This document shows, piece after piece, positions 23,589 through 34,040 of a stretch of 64,000 nt of DNA. Origin of the DNA: Pleurodeles waltl (taxonomy: Eukaryota; Chordata; Amphibia; Caudata; Salamandridae); the NCBI RefSeq assembly GCF_031143425.1, contig NC_090446.1:1027235066-1027299065 (forward strand). The letters are read 5' to 3'. Each line of letters begins with the position of its first letter. Position 1 is the first letter of the stretch. The notes beneath the pieces were generated by a model, which saw nothing but the letters and a program-made list of their open reading frames with translations, had not been told where the DNA came from and made no database searches. The position numbers and the translations under genes were made by a program.

Positions 23589-23671
23589 ATGGAACCCGAA
23601 TTAAACATCCTACCTGCTCTCGTCTACCTTCTCATCTACCACGAGTACGAAGTCCGGCGCAGACGACAACG
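23589..23671 (+). CDS. H2 transposase exon 1 (83 nt)
   Basis: The ATG at 23589 opens MEPELNILPALVYLLIYHEY and then a run rich in Arg, ending at a canonical GTGAGT donor at 23672. The phase (two bases left over) fits exactly with the main exon at 30412. The same exon, same length and same start, exists in H1 at 18206-18288, which supports it as real rather than chance. It supplies the start codon and a basic stretch for the transposase. The intron to the next exon is 6.74 kb and contains the whole Myb2 gene on the other strand. Confidence 0.8.
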
Positions 23672-24107
23672 GTGAGTACTGCACCTACGACACACGGGAG
23701 GGGGGAGGATGAAAGGTTACGGGCACACACATATGCGACCCCCCCCAACTATGTACACACCAATGCAGAGCAACAAGTCACAGTGACACCACCCAAACAC
23801 CCCTGAAAAATGCTATGACATAATCAAATTTGGAATACATATTTATGTACCAAAAAGCTCCTGAAAATTATCGTACAACCATGAAAGATATTTACAAGAA
23901 AACAAATGATATACACATCAGTGTATAACTGAAGTAACAAGTCCTGCACATCCTACGAATTCATCATGTCCGTGGGGCAAAGTTTTGAGAAACAAGGGCA
24001 AAGCCCACACAGGAGACCTGAGTCCTTTGGAGAGAACACTGCAGGGGCATCAGATGTAAAAACTACAGGCACCTCAGGGGGAAGGGAAAGGGGGGGCACC
24101 ACAGCCA

Positions 24108-25100
24108 CATGGCCCAGCGGAGCGGTGCTTGAGAAGAAGGGCCCAGCGGAGCGGTGCTTGAGACGGCGTGGCCCAGCGGAGCGGTGCTTGAGAAGAAGGG
24201 CCCAGCGGAGCGGTGCTTGAGAAGAAGGGCCCAGCGGAGCGGTGCTTGAGACGGCGTGGCCCAGCGGAGCGGTGCTTGAGACGGCGTGGCCCAGCGGAGC
24301 GGTGCTTGAGAAGAAGGGCCCAGCGGAGCGGTGCTTGAGACGGCGTGGCCCAGCGGAGCGGTGCTTGAGACAGCGTGGCCCAGCGGAGCGGTGCTTGAGA
24401 CAGCGTGGCCCAGCGGAGCGGTGCTTGAGAAGAAGGGCCCAGCGGAGCGGTGCTTGAAAAGAAGGGCCCAGCGGAGCGGTGCTTGAAAAGAAGGGCCCAG
24501 CGGAGCGGTGCTTGAGACGGCGTGGCCCAGCGGAGCGGTGCCTGAGAAGAAGGGCCCAGCGGAGCGGTGCTTGAGAAGAAGGGCCCAGCGGAGCGGTGCT
24601 TGAGAAGAAGGGCCCAGCGGAGCGGTGCTTGAGAAGAAGGGCCCAGCGGAGCGGTGCTTGAGACGGCGTGGCCCAGCAGACCGGTGCTTGAAAAGAAGGG
24701 CCCAGCGGAGCGGTGCTTGAGACGGCGTGGCCCAGCGGAGCGGTGCTTGAGAAGAAGGGCCCAGCGGAGCGGTGCTTGAGAAGAAGGGCCCAGCGGAGCG
24801 GTGCTTGAGAAGAAGGGCCCAGCGGAGCGGTGCTTGAGATGAAGGGCCCAGCGGAGCGGTGCTTGAGACGGCGTGGCCCAGCGGAGCGGTGCTTGAGATG
24901 AATGGCCCAGCGGAGCGGTGCTTGAGATGAAGGGCCCAGCGGAGCGGTGCTTGAGACGGCGTGGCCCAGCGGAGCGGTGCTTGAGATGAATGGCCCAGCG
25001 GAGCGGTGCTTGAGATGAAGGGCCCAGCGGAGCGGTGCTTGACAGGAAGGGCCCAGCGGAGCGGTGCTTGACAGGAAGGGCCCAGCGGAGCGGTGCTTGA
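24108..25100. repeat. 29/30-bp minisatellite, about 33 units
   Basis: Units of the type GCCCAGCGGAGCGGTGCTTG followed by AGAAGAAGG or AGACGGCGTG, 29 or 30 bp long, are nearly perfect. The unit variants alternate irregularly. It lies in the transposase intron, downstream of Myb2. Long ORFs across it on both strands arise only from the repeat. Confidence 0.95.
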
Positions 25101-25103
25101 GAC

Positions 25104-25790
25104 TGCGGGGCCCTGTTCAGCGGTGCTCTTCTCCACGGCGGGCCCTGTTCAGCGGTGCTCTTCTGCACGGCGGGGCCCTGTTCAGCGGTGCTCTTCTGCA
25201 CGGCGGGGCCCTGTTCAGCGGTGCCTGTCTTCACGGCGGGGCCCTGTTCAGCGGTGCTCTTCTGCACCGCGGGCCCTGTTCAGCGGTGCTCTTCTCCACG
25301 GCGGGCCCTGTTCAGCAGTGCTCTTCTCCACGGCGGGCCCTGTTCAGCAGTGCTCTTCTCCACGGCGGGCCCTGTTCAGCAGTGCTCTTCTCCACGGCGG
25401 GCCCTGTTCAGCGGTGCTCTTCTCCACGGCGGGCCCTGTTCAGCGGTGCTCTTCTGCACGGCGGGGCCCTGTTCAGCGGTGCCTGTCTTCACGGCGGGGC
25501 CCTGTTCAGCGGTGCTCTTCTGCACGGCGGGGCCCTGTTCAGCGGTGCCTGTCTTCACGGCGGGCCCTGTTCAGCGGTGCCTGTCTTCACGGCGGGCCCT
25601 GTTCAGCGGTGCCTGTCTTCACGGCGGGCCCTGTTCAGCGGTGCTCTTCTCCACGGCGGGGCCCTGTTCAGCGGTGCTCTTCTGCACGGCGGGGCCCTGT
25701 TCAGCGGTGCTCTTCTGCACCGCGGGCCCTGTTCAGCGGTGCCTATCTTCACGGCGGGCCCAGTTCAGCGGTGCTCATCCAGCAGGTCAA
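25104..25790. repeat. 33/34-bp minisatellite, about 20 units
   Basis: Units are GGCCCTGTTCAGCGGTGCTC plus TTCTCCACGGCGG or close variants. Read on the minus strand, a 33-bp unit gives an 11-residue peptide period (PAVQKSTAEQG). Some units carry one extra base, so the frame is not kept throughout. It shares the core AGCGGTGCTT/C with the neighbouring 29/30-bp array, so the two arrays probably have a common origin. Confidence 0.95.
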
Positions 25791-28353
25791 GGGAGCCAGA
25801 CCTGGCCTGGACTCCCTGCTCAGTCGCCCTCGGACCGTGACGTTTCTGGACCCTTCGGGGACGGACTCCTGGCCTCCTTAGTGTCCTCCTTCCCAGCTGG
25901 GATGTGGCATGTGGGGTCCACCTTCTCCGCGCTCCTGCTGCCCTTCCGCTCCTTTGATGGGGCTCTCGGGCCCTTGCCTCCCCTAGATGGTGTGGCTGGT
26001 GAAGTGGCCGCACATTGCTCCTTGGGGGCAGCCCTGTCAGTCCTCGCACGGCGGCCCTTGTTTTTGCGGGTCCTCTTGCCGGGGGGGGGCTGGACGTGTC
26101 CTTGCTGCTGATCGATGTGTCACTGCTGGCAAAGGGTGGACTCCAGAACCCATGCACAACAGTGACACTCGAAGCTGGGCTGGTGGTGGCTGCGGTGCTC
26201 TTGGGACTCTTTGCAGATGGAGGGGGGAGCTCATCGGAGGGAAAGAGGTCAAGATTAGCCAGGAAAAGCTTTTTAGGTCCAAGGTAAAGGGTAGGAGAAG
26301 TGGTGATGGGAGTGGAGGAAGAGGATGTGGTTGTAGGAGAGTCAGGTGTGCTGTCATTGGGTGAAGGTGCTGGTGCTGTAGGCTGTCGTGAGGTGGATGT
26401 CTGTTGGGTGGGTGTCTGCCTAAGTTTGTGTGTCTTGGAAGAGGGGGTGACAGACACAGTGGGAGAGGACACAGGGGACGTGTACATGGCAGTGGGGGTG
26501 GTGACTGCACGAGTGTGGACTGTACTGGAGGGTGTGCTGGTGATGGAAGTACTGGGTGATGGTGGTGTGCATGCAGGTGTGAGTGGAGACGTCACAGGGA
26601 GGGAGGAGGGAGACGAGGAGGAGGGGGACACAGGGGTGGCAGTGACTGTTGGAATGTCTGCATCTGGGTGTTGCTTGGGTGAGTGTTTGTGGGATCTGTG
26701 GTGCTTGTGTCTGGATGAGCTGCTCTTGGGTGTTGAGGTGTGTGCAGGCTGGTCTGATGGTGTGGATGGGATAGGCTGAGGAACAGGAGACAGAGACAGG
26801 CTGGAGGCAGTAAGAAGAGGGAGGCTGGAGACAGGGACAATGGCTGCCGTCAGTGCTGAGGCCAGAGCAGTGAACGCTCGTTGATGGGCAGCCTGACCCG
26901 AATGAATGCCCTCCAGGTACGCATTGCTCTGTTGCACCTCCCTTTGCACACCCTGGATGGCATTCAAAAGGGTCGTCTGCCCAACAATGAGCGTCCTTAC
27001 CAGGTCAATGAGCTCCGCACTGAGGGCAGCAGGGGCAACAGGGGCAGGGGCTGAGGTGCCTGGGGCGAAGGAGACACGCGCCTTCCTGGGCGAACCGGCA
27101 CGGAGCGAAGACTGAGGGGCTGCTGGGAGGGCGGGGCTGGTGCGCTGGGTGGCGGCTGTACCTGTAGAGGCGGGGGGCACGGATGTTGCCGCCACCCCTA
27201 GGGAGCTCCCATCCGAGGACGTGTCGCTTTCGCTGCTCTCACCAGCGGTCCCCGTCGTGGTGCTCCCCTCGCCCTCCGGATCACTGGTGCCCTCGGTGTC
27301 TGTTCCTGGGCCCACCGGGGCCTTGTGTCCTGCAGCTCCCTCGTGCTCCGATGCCAAATCTCCTCCGCCTGATGATGCTAATGCACACATGCACAAGAAG
27401 ATGAAGAGAAAGGGTGGGGGGAGAAAAAAGAAGACCAGGTTGAGTGCATGCAATGTCAACACCGTTGGCGGAGAGGACAGACACAGGAGCCTCATGCACT
27501 AAGCCGCGCATTCGGGGTACACTACCCAGTACTACTGACTAGGACAACAGGCCAAGAGACGTCAAACGCGCACATGGGTGATGCTGGACCTTCAATGGCT
27601 GTACTTGTCACCCTACAGAGGTGGGGGCCGGGGCACAGGGCCATGCCTAAGGGAGAGGACTACACTACAGAAAGCGCCCTGGCCTAATGTCACCCACAGC
27701 CCTCCTCCCCCACCCAGACGCCTCCACTGCGCAGAAAGATAGGAGAATGTGCTGATACTCACCCCCTTGTGTCTGCTGTGAGGTCTTAAAGCGCCCATCC
27801 AATTCAGGGTAGGCCACCGCCAGGATCCGGGACATCAGGGGGGTCATGGTGCGACTGGCACCCCTCCTGGGTTGGGAGGCCATCCCCAGCAGTGTTTCTG
27901 CGGTCTTCCTTGTTCCGCGGCGGATGTCCTCCCACCTCTTGCGGCAGTGGGTGCCCCGTCTGTTGTGGACCCCCAAGTTCCGGACTTCCTTGGCGATGGC
28001 ACGCCAAATCTCGATCTTCTGATGGGCGCTGACCTATTTGACATGTACAGGGTGGAAAGGAGGAAATCATCAATGACCTGCATGTTAGATGTGATTGGCC
28101 CCCCCCACCAACTTTGCCATATGGCACATGCTCTCATCTGTCGTGCGTTGCACTCCTCATTCGCCCCCCACCCCACCAACTTACGTCCACCCCAATCCAC
28201 ACAGGCATAGCCCATTCGATGTGCACCCGGTGTACTCACTTGTTGGTCTGGAGGACCGTAGAGTAGCGCATACTGGGGGAGGACCCCATCCACGAGCTTC
28301 TCCAACTCTTCAGACGTGAAGGCAGGGGCCCTTTCCCCAGTCGCAGCAGCCAT
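25765..28353 (-). CDS. Myb/SANT-like accessory protein Myb2 of H2
   Basis: Minus-strand exons: exon 1 28353-28240 (ATG, 38 codons, MAAATGERAPAFTSEELEKL), exon 2 28033-27763 (VSAHQKIEIWRAIAKEV and THCRKRWEDIRRGTRKTAET, the SANT-like helices of the PF13873 type), exon 3 27377 to a stop at 25765. Donors are GTGAGT and acceptors AAATAG and GCATTAG; phases fit. Exon 3 has an acidic Ser-rich part, a helix (ELIDLVRTLIVGQTTLLNAI), a long Ser/Thr/Pro region and a basic end whose last ~100 residues may be out of frame after a G run near 26084. Likely role, by analogy with Harbinger Myb-like proteins, is binding of element DNA and partnering the transposase. Copies of exons 1 and 2 are duplicated upstream, so the start exon actually used is uncertain. 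Confidence 0.8.
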
Positions 28354-28610
28354 TGTCACTTCCAGACCGAGGTCACAGCAGCACTTGCAGTATAGGTCCT
28401 CTCCTGTGGATGATCAGGTCTCGAGTAATCAATCAGCTAGGAAATGGCGGTCACGCCCGCTGCGCTGCGTACCGCGGCGGTGCGTACCGCGACCGCCGGC
28501 GCACATCGTCATTGGCTCCTGAAACCCATAGGGTTCAATGTTAACCAATGCGGCTTTGCGCCGCGGTCTTCGACCGCCTACCGCCACGGTGTGCCCCGCC
28601 AGCGCATTGA
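27024..28610. repeat. Tandem duplication, unit A
   Basis: Nearly identical to 28611-30205 (offset 1587 rising to 1595-1596 through one 8-bp and two 1-bp changes). It holds Myb2 exons 1 and 2 and the first part of exon 3. The break points share short homology around CATTGA/CACTGA. Confidence 0.95.
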
Positions 28611-30205
28611 GGGCAGCAGGGGCAACAGGGGCAGGGGCTGAGGTGCCTGGGGCGAAGGAGACGCGCGCCTTCCTGGGCGAACCGGCACGGAGCGAAGACT
28701 GAGGGGCTGCTGGGAGGGCGGGGCTGGTGCGCTGGGTGGCGGCTGTACCTGTAGAGGCGGGGGGCACGGATGTTGCCGCCACCCCTAGGGAGCTCCCATC
28801 CGAGGACGTGTCGCTTTCGCTGCTCTCACCAGCGGTCCCCGTCGTGGTGCTCCCCTCGCCCTCCGGATCACTGGTGCCCTCGGTGTCTGTTCCTGGGCCC
28901 ACCGGGGCCTTGTGTCCTGCAGCTCCCTCGTGCTCCGATGCCAAATCTCCTCCGCCTGATGATGCTAATGCACACATGCACACATGCACAAGAAGATGAA
29001 GAGAAAGGGTGGGGGGAGAAAAAAGAAGACCAGGTTGAGTGCATGCAATGTCAACACCGTTGGCGGAGAGGACAGACACAGGAGCCTCATGCACTAAGCC
29101 GCGCATTCGGGGTACACTACCCAGTACTACTGACTAGGACAACAGGCCAAGAGACGTCAAACGCGCACATGGGTGATGCTGGACCTTCAATGGCTGTACT
29201 TGTCACCCTACAGAGGTGGGGGCCGGGGGCACAGGGCCATGCCTAAGGGAGAGGACTACACTACAGAAAGCGCCCTGGCCTAATGTCACCCACAGCCCTC
29301 CTCCCCCACCCAGACGCCTCCACTGCGCAGAAAGATAGGAGAATGTGCTGATACTCACCCCCTTGTGTCTGCTGTGAGGTCTTAAAGCGCCCATCCAATT
29401 CAGGGTAGGCCACCGCCAGGATCCGGGACATCAGGGGGGTCATGGTGCGACTGGCACCCCTCCTGGGTTGGGAGGCCATCCCCAGCAGTGTTTCTGCGGT
29501 CTTCCTTGTTCCGCGGCGGATGTCCTCCCACCTCTTGCGGCAGTGGGTGCCCCGTCTGTTGTGGACCCCCAAGTTCCGGACTTCCTTGGCGATGGCACGC
29601 CAAATCTCGATCTTCTGATGGGCGCTGACCTATTTGACATGTACAGGGTGGAAAGGAGGAAATCATCAATGACCTGCATGTTAGATGTGATTGGCCCCCC
29701 CACCAACTTTGCCATATGGCACATGCTCTCATCTGTCGTGCGTTGCACTCCTCATTCGCCCCCCACCCCACCAACTTACATCCACCCCAATCCACACAGG
29801 CATAGCCCATTCCATGTGCACCCGGTGTACTCACTTGTTGGTCTGGAGGACCGTAGAGTAGCGCATACTGGGGGAGGACCCCATCCACGAGCTTCTCCAA
29901 CTCTTCAGACGTGAAGGCAGGGGCCCTTTCCCCAGTCGCAGCAGCCATTGTCACTTCCAGACCGAGGTCACAGCAGCACTTGCAGTATAGGTCCTCTCCT
30001 GTGGATGATCAGGTCTCGAGTGATCAATCAGCTAGGAAATGGCGGTCACGCCCGCTGCGCTGCGTACCGCGGCGGTGCGTACCGCGACCGCCGGCGCACA
30101 TCGTCATTGGCTCCTGAAACCCATAGGGTTCAATGTTAACCAATGCGGCTTTGCGCCGCGGTCTTCGACCGCCTACCGCCACGGTGTGCCCCGCCAGCGC
30201 ATTGA
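28611..30205. repeat. Tandem duplication, unit B
   Basis: The second unit carries a full second exon 1 (29948-29835) and exon 2 (29629-29359) of Myb2, plus a truncated exon 3 (about 28973-28611). The truncated exon runs into sequence from the far side of the duplication and then a stop at 28429. Differences from unit A are very few, so the event is recent. Confidence 0.95.
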
Positions 30206-30411
30206 CCTCACATCCCATTGTCCCACTTCACAGGTCAGGCAGCCGCCATTTCAAGGGCCTACATGGCTTAATTTTGACTGCGACACACAGGCCTAGGCCT
30301 TGCATTGCCACACATACACGCCTTTCAACCCATTGCCATTCTTTAACTGTGCAAGCTGTCTGTACGTACCTGTGGTTTGCCTGACTCTGTGCTCCATGTT
30401 GTCCTTCCTAG
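30206..30411 (+). promoter_or_regulatory. Intron 3' end upstream of the H2 transposase main exon
   Basis: 206 bp ending in a pyrimidine-rich acceptor TTGTCCTTCCTAG. It also forms the start of the upstream flank of Myb2 on the minus strand. No TATA box seen. Confidence 0.5.
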
Positions 30412-31447
30412 GCACCGTCCGCTGGGACTTGCGAGGAGAAGGACGAATCCTCGCGTGTACCGACCGCTGGTGGACCTGTCGACAATGGAAGAAAGCCATA
30501 TAATACTTCGATACAGACTTGACCGTGCCACTATCCATGAACTATGTGCCCAGCTGGAGCCAGCCCTGATGTCCCCCATCCGCCAACCCACAGGGATTCC
30601 CCCTCTGGTGCAGGTTTTGTCAGTCCTCCATTTTTTGGCAAGTGGGTCATTCCAGACAACAGTGGCCATGTCATCTGGAATGTCTCAGCCTATGTTTTCA
30701 AAGATTTTGAGCAGAGTGTTGTCTGCCCTGATGAAACTCATGCGGAGCTACATCATTTTCCCAGAGGAGGGTGACTTGCCTACAGTGAAGGGTGATTTCT
30801 ATGCCCTTGGACATATCCCCAACATCATTGGTGCCATTGATGGGACCGATGTGGCTTTGGTACCCCCAAAAGACGATGAGCAGGTGTACAGAAACAGAAA
30901 AAGTTATCATTCGATGAATGTCCAGGTGGTCTGTTTGGCTGACCAGTACATCTCCCATGTAAATGCCAAGTTCCCAGGGTCAGTGCATGACGCGTATGTG
31001 ATGCGAAATAGGAGCATCCCCTATGTGATGGAGCAGCTACAGAGACAACGTGTGTGGCTAATAGGTGACTCTGGTTACCCCAACCTGCCTTGGCTACTGA
31101 CCCCAGTGAGGAATCCCCGGACCAGGGCAGAGGAACGGTACAATGAGGCCCATGGGCGAACTAGGAGGATCATCGAAAGGACCTTTGGCCTCCTGAAGGC
31201 CAGGTTTAGGTGCCTGCATATGACTGGGGGATCACTGATGTACTCACCAAAGAAGGTGTGCCACATCATCGTGGCCTGCTGTATGCTTCACAATCTGGCA
31301 TTGCGACGTCAGGTTCCTTTCCTGCAGGAGGATGGTGCAGATGGTGGTGTTGAAGCAGCTGTGGAGCCTGCGGAGAGTGAAGAGGAGGAAGACTCAGAGG
31401 ACGACACAGACAACAGGGACAGAGTAATAGAACAGTATTTCCAGTAG
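30412..31447 (+). CDS. HARBI1-like DDE transposase, main exon of H2
   Basis: Open from the acceptor to TAG at 31445. With exon 1 (23589-23671) it predicts 372 residues, close to the ~350 of HARBI1-type nucleases. The three catalytic acids are visible: Asp in IIGAIDGT, Asp in LIGDSGYP and Glu in RIIERTFGLLKARFR (about residues 171, 247 and 283 of the spliced product). It also has the conserved GSVHDAYV and CCMLHNLALR segments, an N-terminal helical region and a strongly acidic C-terminus. It would cut and join the element ends. No stops or frameshifts are seen. The short intron present in H1 is absent here. A start inside this exon is unlikely, since no ATG precedes the conserved region in frame. 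Confidence 0.93.
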
Positions 31448-31735
31448 CACACAGGTAATAATCACCCATGCCATTTTACATTTCCTGAAAGCCTCCTGCA
31501 TCTCAACTTTGTCTATTTCCCCCCAGAACTATAAACATGATGTTTGATTTTCCCTTCCCTTTTCTGTGCTGTATGAGCCACTGTGTGACCTCGGCTTGGT
31601 TGGCCCATGGACTAATGCAAAGTTACCTCGGTATGTGTAATTCACAATGTTAATTATACGTAATTGATATGTAAAGTGTCATACATTTGTAAATAAGACA
31701 GGCTGAGTCCTGATTGATTTCAGTGCAATGTGTGA

Positions 31736-31741
31736 TTTATT
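31736..31741 (-). promoter_or_regulatory. Poly(A) signal of H2 Myb1
   Basis: AATAAA on the minus strand, about 215 bases downstream of the Myb1 stop at 31955, in the space between the two convergent genes. Confidence 0.5.
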
Positions 31742-31954
31742 ATTAGTGCATAGATATTGGTACATGATAGTGAAACAGTGATGGGTGGGGGTGGAGTAAT
31801 GTCCATGGCGGAGTCCAGTTCTCAGTCTCACAGGTGCATTGTCCATATGCCTGTGGCAGGATGGAGCAGGGGCAGTTCAAGGTTTGACTGGGTGGCAATG
31901 TGGAACAGTGGGAGGACTTCAGGGGGTATGTGATGCTGGCGGGGTCTTGACATC

Positions 31955-33446
31955 CTACTCTGTCGGTTTTTTTGATCTCAGGCTCCTTTTGCGGGGCGGT
32001 TGTTGTTCAGCAGGAGGTGGGGTTCTGGTGGGCTGTCGTTGTGGTGGGGCCTCCTGTCCACTAGCGCCGGCGGAGGTGGTAGGCTGTTCCTGTTCCTGGC
32101 TAGTGACAGGGGCCCTGTGTGAAGCCACATGGTCCCGAAACGTGTCCTCTATACGGTTCAGGGCCTGGACTATGCTCCCCATAGCGGTTGAGATGTTGGT
32201 GAGTTGGTCGCTGAACCCCATGTAGCGTTGCTCCTGCTGTGCCTGGATCTCCTGGAACCTGGCCAGTACCGTCGCCATCGTCTCTTGTGAGTGGTGGTAG
32301 GCTGCCATGATGGTGGTGAGGGCCTCTTGGAGAGTGGGTTCCCTGGGCCTCTCCCCCCCCCCGTCGCACAGCAGCCCTCCGAGTTGCCCTGTTTCCCTGG
32401 GCCTCTGTCCCCTGGACGGTGTGCCCACTCCCACTGCCCCCAGGTCCCTGTTGTTGTTGGGTTGGTGGGTTACCCTGGGGGCCCTGTAGTGGTAGACACA
32501 CCGCTGCTTGACCTGTCCTAGAGACAGAGGCATGGGCCCGCTGGGTGGGAGCTGTGCTGTTGTTCCCAGAGGGGGTTGGGTCTGCAGTGGCCTGTGTCTG
32601 GGTGAGGGGAACCGACTGCCCAGAGGTCCCCGATGGTCCGGGCTGGTCGTCAGGTTCCAGGTCGACAGAGCTGCTGTCATCACTAGGGGCCTGTTCCGGG
32701 GGTGGGATGGACATTTCTGGTCCCTCCTGACCGGTGTGTTGTCGTTCGGGTCCTGCATGGGGTAAGAGGGTATGGTTATTGTTTCTGTGTGTGCATTAGC
32801 TTGCGTTTTATGGGTGCCCTTGTCCCCCAGTGCTGGCATTCCCTTGGGGGAGGTGTTGTGAGGGTGTTTTGTGGGGGGGGGATGGGTATGTGCAGTGGTC
32901 ATGCTTAGGTGATGGGTGTCCATAGTTTGGGGATGGCATGCAGGGGTTGGTGTTGGGTGGGTTGTGCTGGAGAGACATTTTCAGGGAGGAGGTGTGCTGG
33001 GGGGTTGGGGGTGAGGGTGGGGGTTAGCATGCTGGGGGGGGGGTGAAGTGGTTGGCCTTGTACTTACCAGAGTCCATTCCTCCGTGTACTCCAGCGAGGC
33101 CATCAGGATGCAGGATGTTTAGTACCTCTTGCTCCCATGTTGTGAATTCGGGTGGAGTGGGTGGGGGTCCCCCGCCAGTCTTCTGCACTGCGATGTTGTG
33201 TCGCGAGACCATCGAGCGCACCTTCCCCCGTAGGTCGTTCCATCGTTTGCGGATGTCCTCTCAATTTCTGGGATGCTGTCCCACCGCGTTGACCCTGTCC
33301 ACGATCCGCTGCCAGAGCTCCGCCTTCCTTGCTATGGTGGTGTGCTGAACCTGTGAGCCGAAGAGCTGGGGTTCCACTCTTATGATCTCCTCCACCATGA
33401 CCCGGAGTTCTTGGTCCGAAAAGCGTGGGTGCCTTTGTGGTGCCAT
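31955..33446 (-). pseudogene. Myb/SANT-like accessory protein Myb1 of H2 (two lesions)
   Basis: Minus-strand exon 1 (33446-33068, 379 nt) begins MAPQRHPRFSDQELRVMVEE and carries the SANT-like domain (AELWQRIVDRV, IRKRWNDL). A TGA at 33263-33261 interrupts it at a position where H1 is open (there encoding PRTRDD). Donor GTAAGT; acceptor CATGCAG; exon 2 starts at 32752 and has the same phase as H1. An acidic SDDSSS segment is followed by a frameshift in a 10-base C run (plus strand 32353-32362). The downstream frame then gives a long helix (QEALTTIMAAYHHSQETM...) and a basic end with PPRKRSLRSKK, a likely nuclear localisation signal. Confidence 0.88.
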
Positions 33447-34037
33447 GGGGTGGTGTGTATGAGGTGTGGGGTGGTGTATGTGATGATGTGTGTGTTGGTG
33501 TGTGGTGCTTTGTGCTTCTATGTGGTGTGTGTGATGTTGTGGTGTGCCTCTGTGTGTCTGGCTATCTATTCTCTGATGTGTCTCTCTCTCCTTCGTCTCT
33601 GGTTTTTGTTGGTAGGGGTTTGTGGGTGATGTGGGTGTGGGTTTTATATGGTATTGGATGTGTGGGAGTGGTGTGTGTATGTGTTTCAGGTGTGTGCCTT
33701 TCAAATTGTCCAATGTGGTAGGGGTTTGTAAAGGTGTGTGTATTTTGACCGCGGCGGCGTGTACCGCCAATGGAATACCGCGGTTGAATGACCGCCGCGT
33801 GGATTTGCGGGTCATAATGGGATGGGCGTATTTCTGTTGGCGTGGCGGTGGAGGTTTGGTCTTCTCCAGTTTACCGCTGGCCGCTGATGTGGTGGACTGC
33901 AGTGGAGGGCGGATTTACGGAGGTTTTGCAGTTGTGGGTCAGAATGTCCGTGGCGGCTGACCGCGGCCGCGGCGGTATTGTGGCGGCCTTCTGACCGGCG
34001 GTAAGCGGCTTTTACCGCCGAGGTCAGAATGACCCCC
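33447..34037. promoter_or_regulatory. Myb1 upstream region and right end of H2
   Basis: A GT-rich tract on the plus strand (CA-rich leader for Myb1; the same feature precedes Myb1 in H1 at 7800-8050) is followed from about 33740 by clustered GGCGG and ACCGCC motifs and the terminal inverted repeat. Confidence 0.6.
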
Positions 34038-34040
34038 TAT

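Larger units (their letters stand above)
23261..34037 (+). mobile_element. Harbinger transposon copy H2, 10.8 kb, three genes
   Basis: The ends are GGGGGTGATTCTAACCCTGG at left and the complement of GGGGGTCATTCTGACC at right, with dense GGCGGT/ACCGCC subterminal motifs. Flanks TAA and TAT give an imperfect 3-bp duplication. It sits inside the integrase gene of element A. Contents in order: transposase exon 1 (+), two minisatellites, Myb2 (-), transposase main exon (+), Myb1 (-). The size is unusually large for a Harbinger, partly due to the minisatellites (1.7 kb) and a 1.59-kb tandem duplication. Transposase is intact; mobility today would depend on working Myb partners elsewhere. Confidence 0.9.

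Noticed and set aside
24063..25267. Long minus-strand ORFs of 357 and 397 codons
   Set aside because: They are translations of the 29/30-bp and 33/34-bp minisatellites. Open frames exist on both strands only because the unit lacks stops.
24108..25790. CRISPR-like regular repeats
   Set aside because: Units are directly adjacent with no unique spacers, in an animal-type genome. It is a minisatellite.
25064..26111. Plus-strand ORFs of 258-318 codons
   Set aside because: The same minisatellite effect, running into the antisense of Myb2 exon 3.
30377..30411. Transposase start within the main exon frame at 30377
   Set aside because: The codon is TTG and lies in the intron acceptor region. The ATG exon at 23589 with matching phase, conserved in H1, is a better start.
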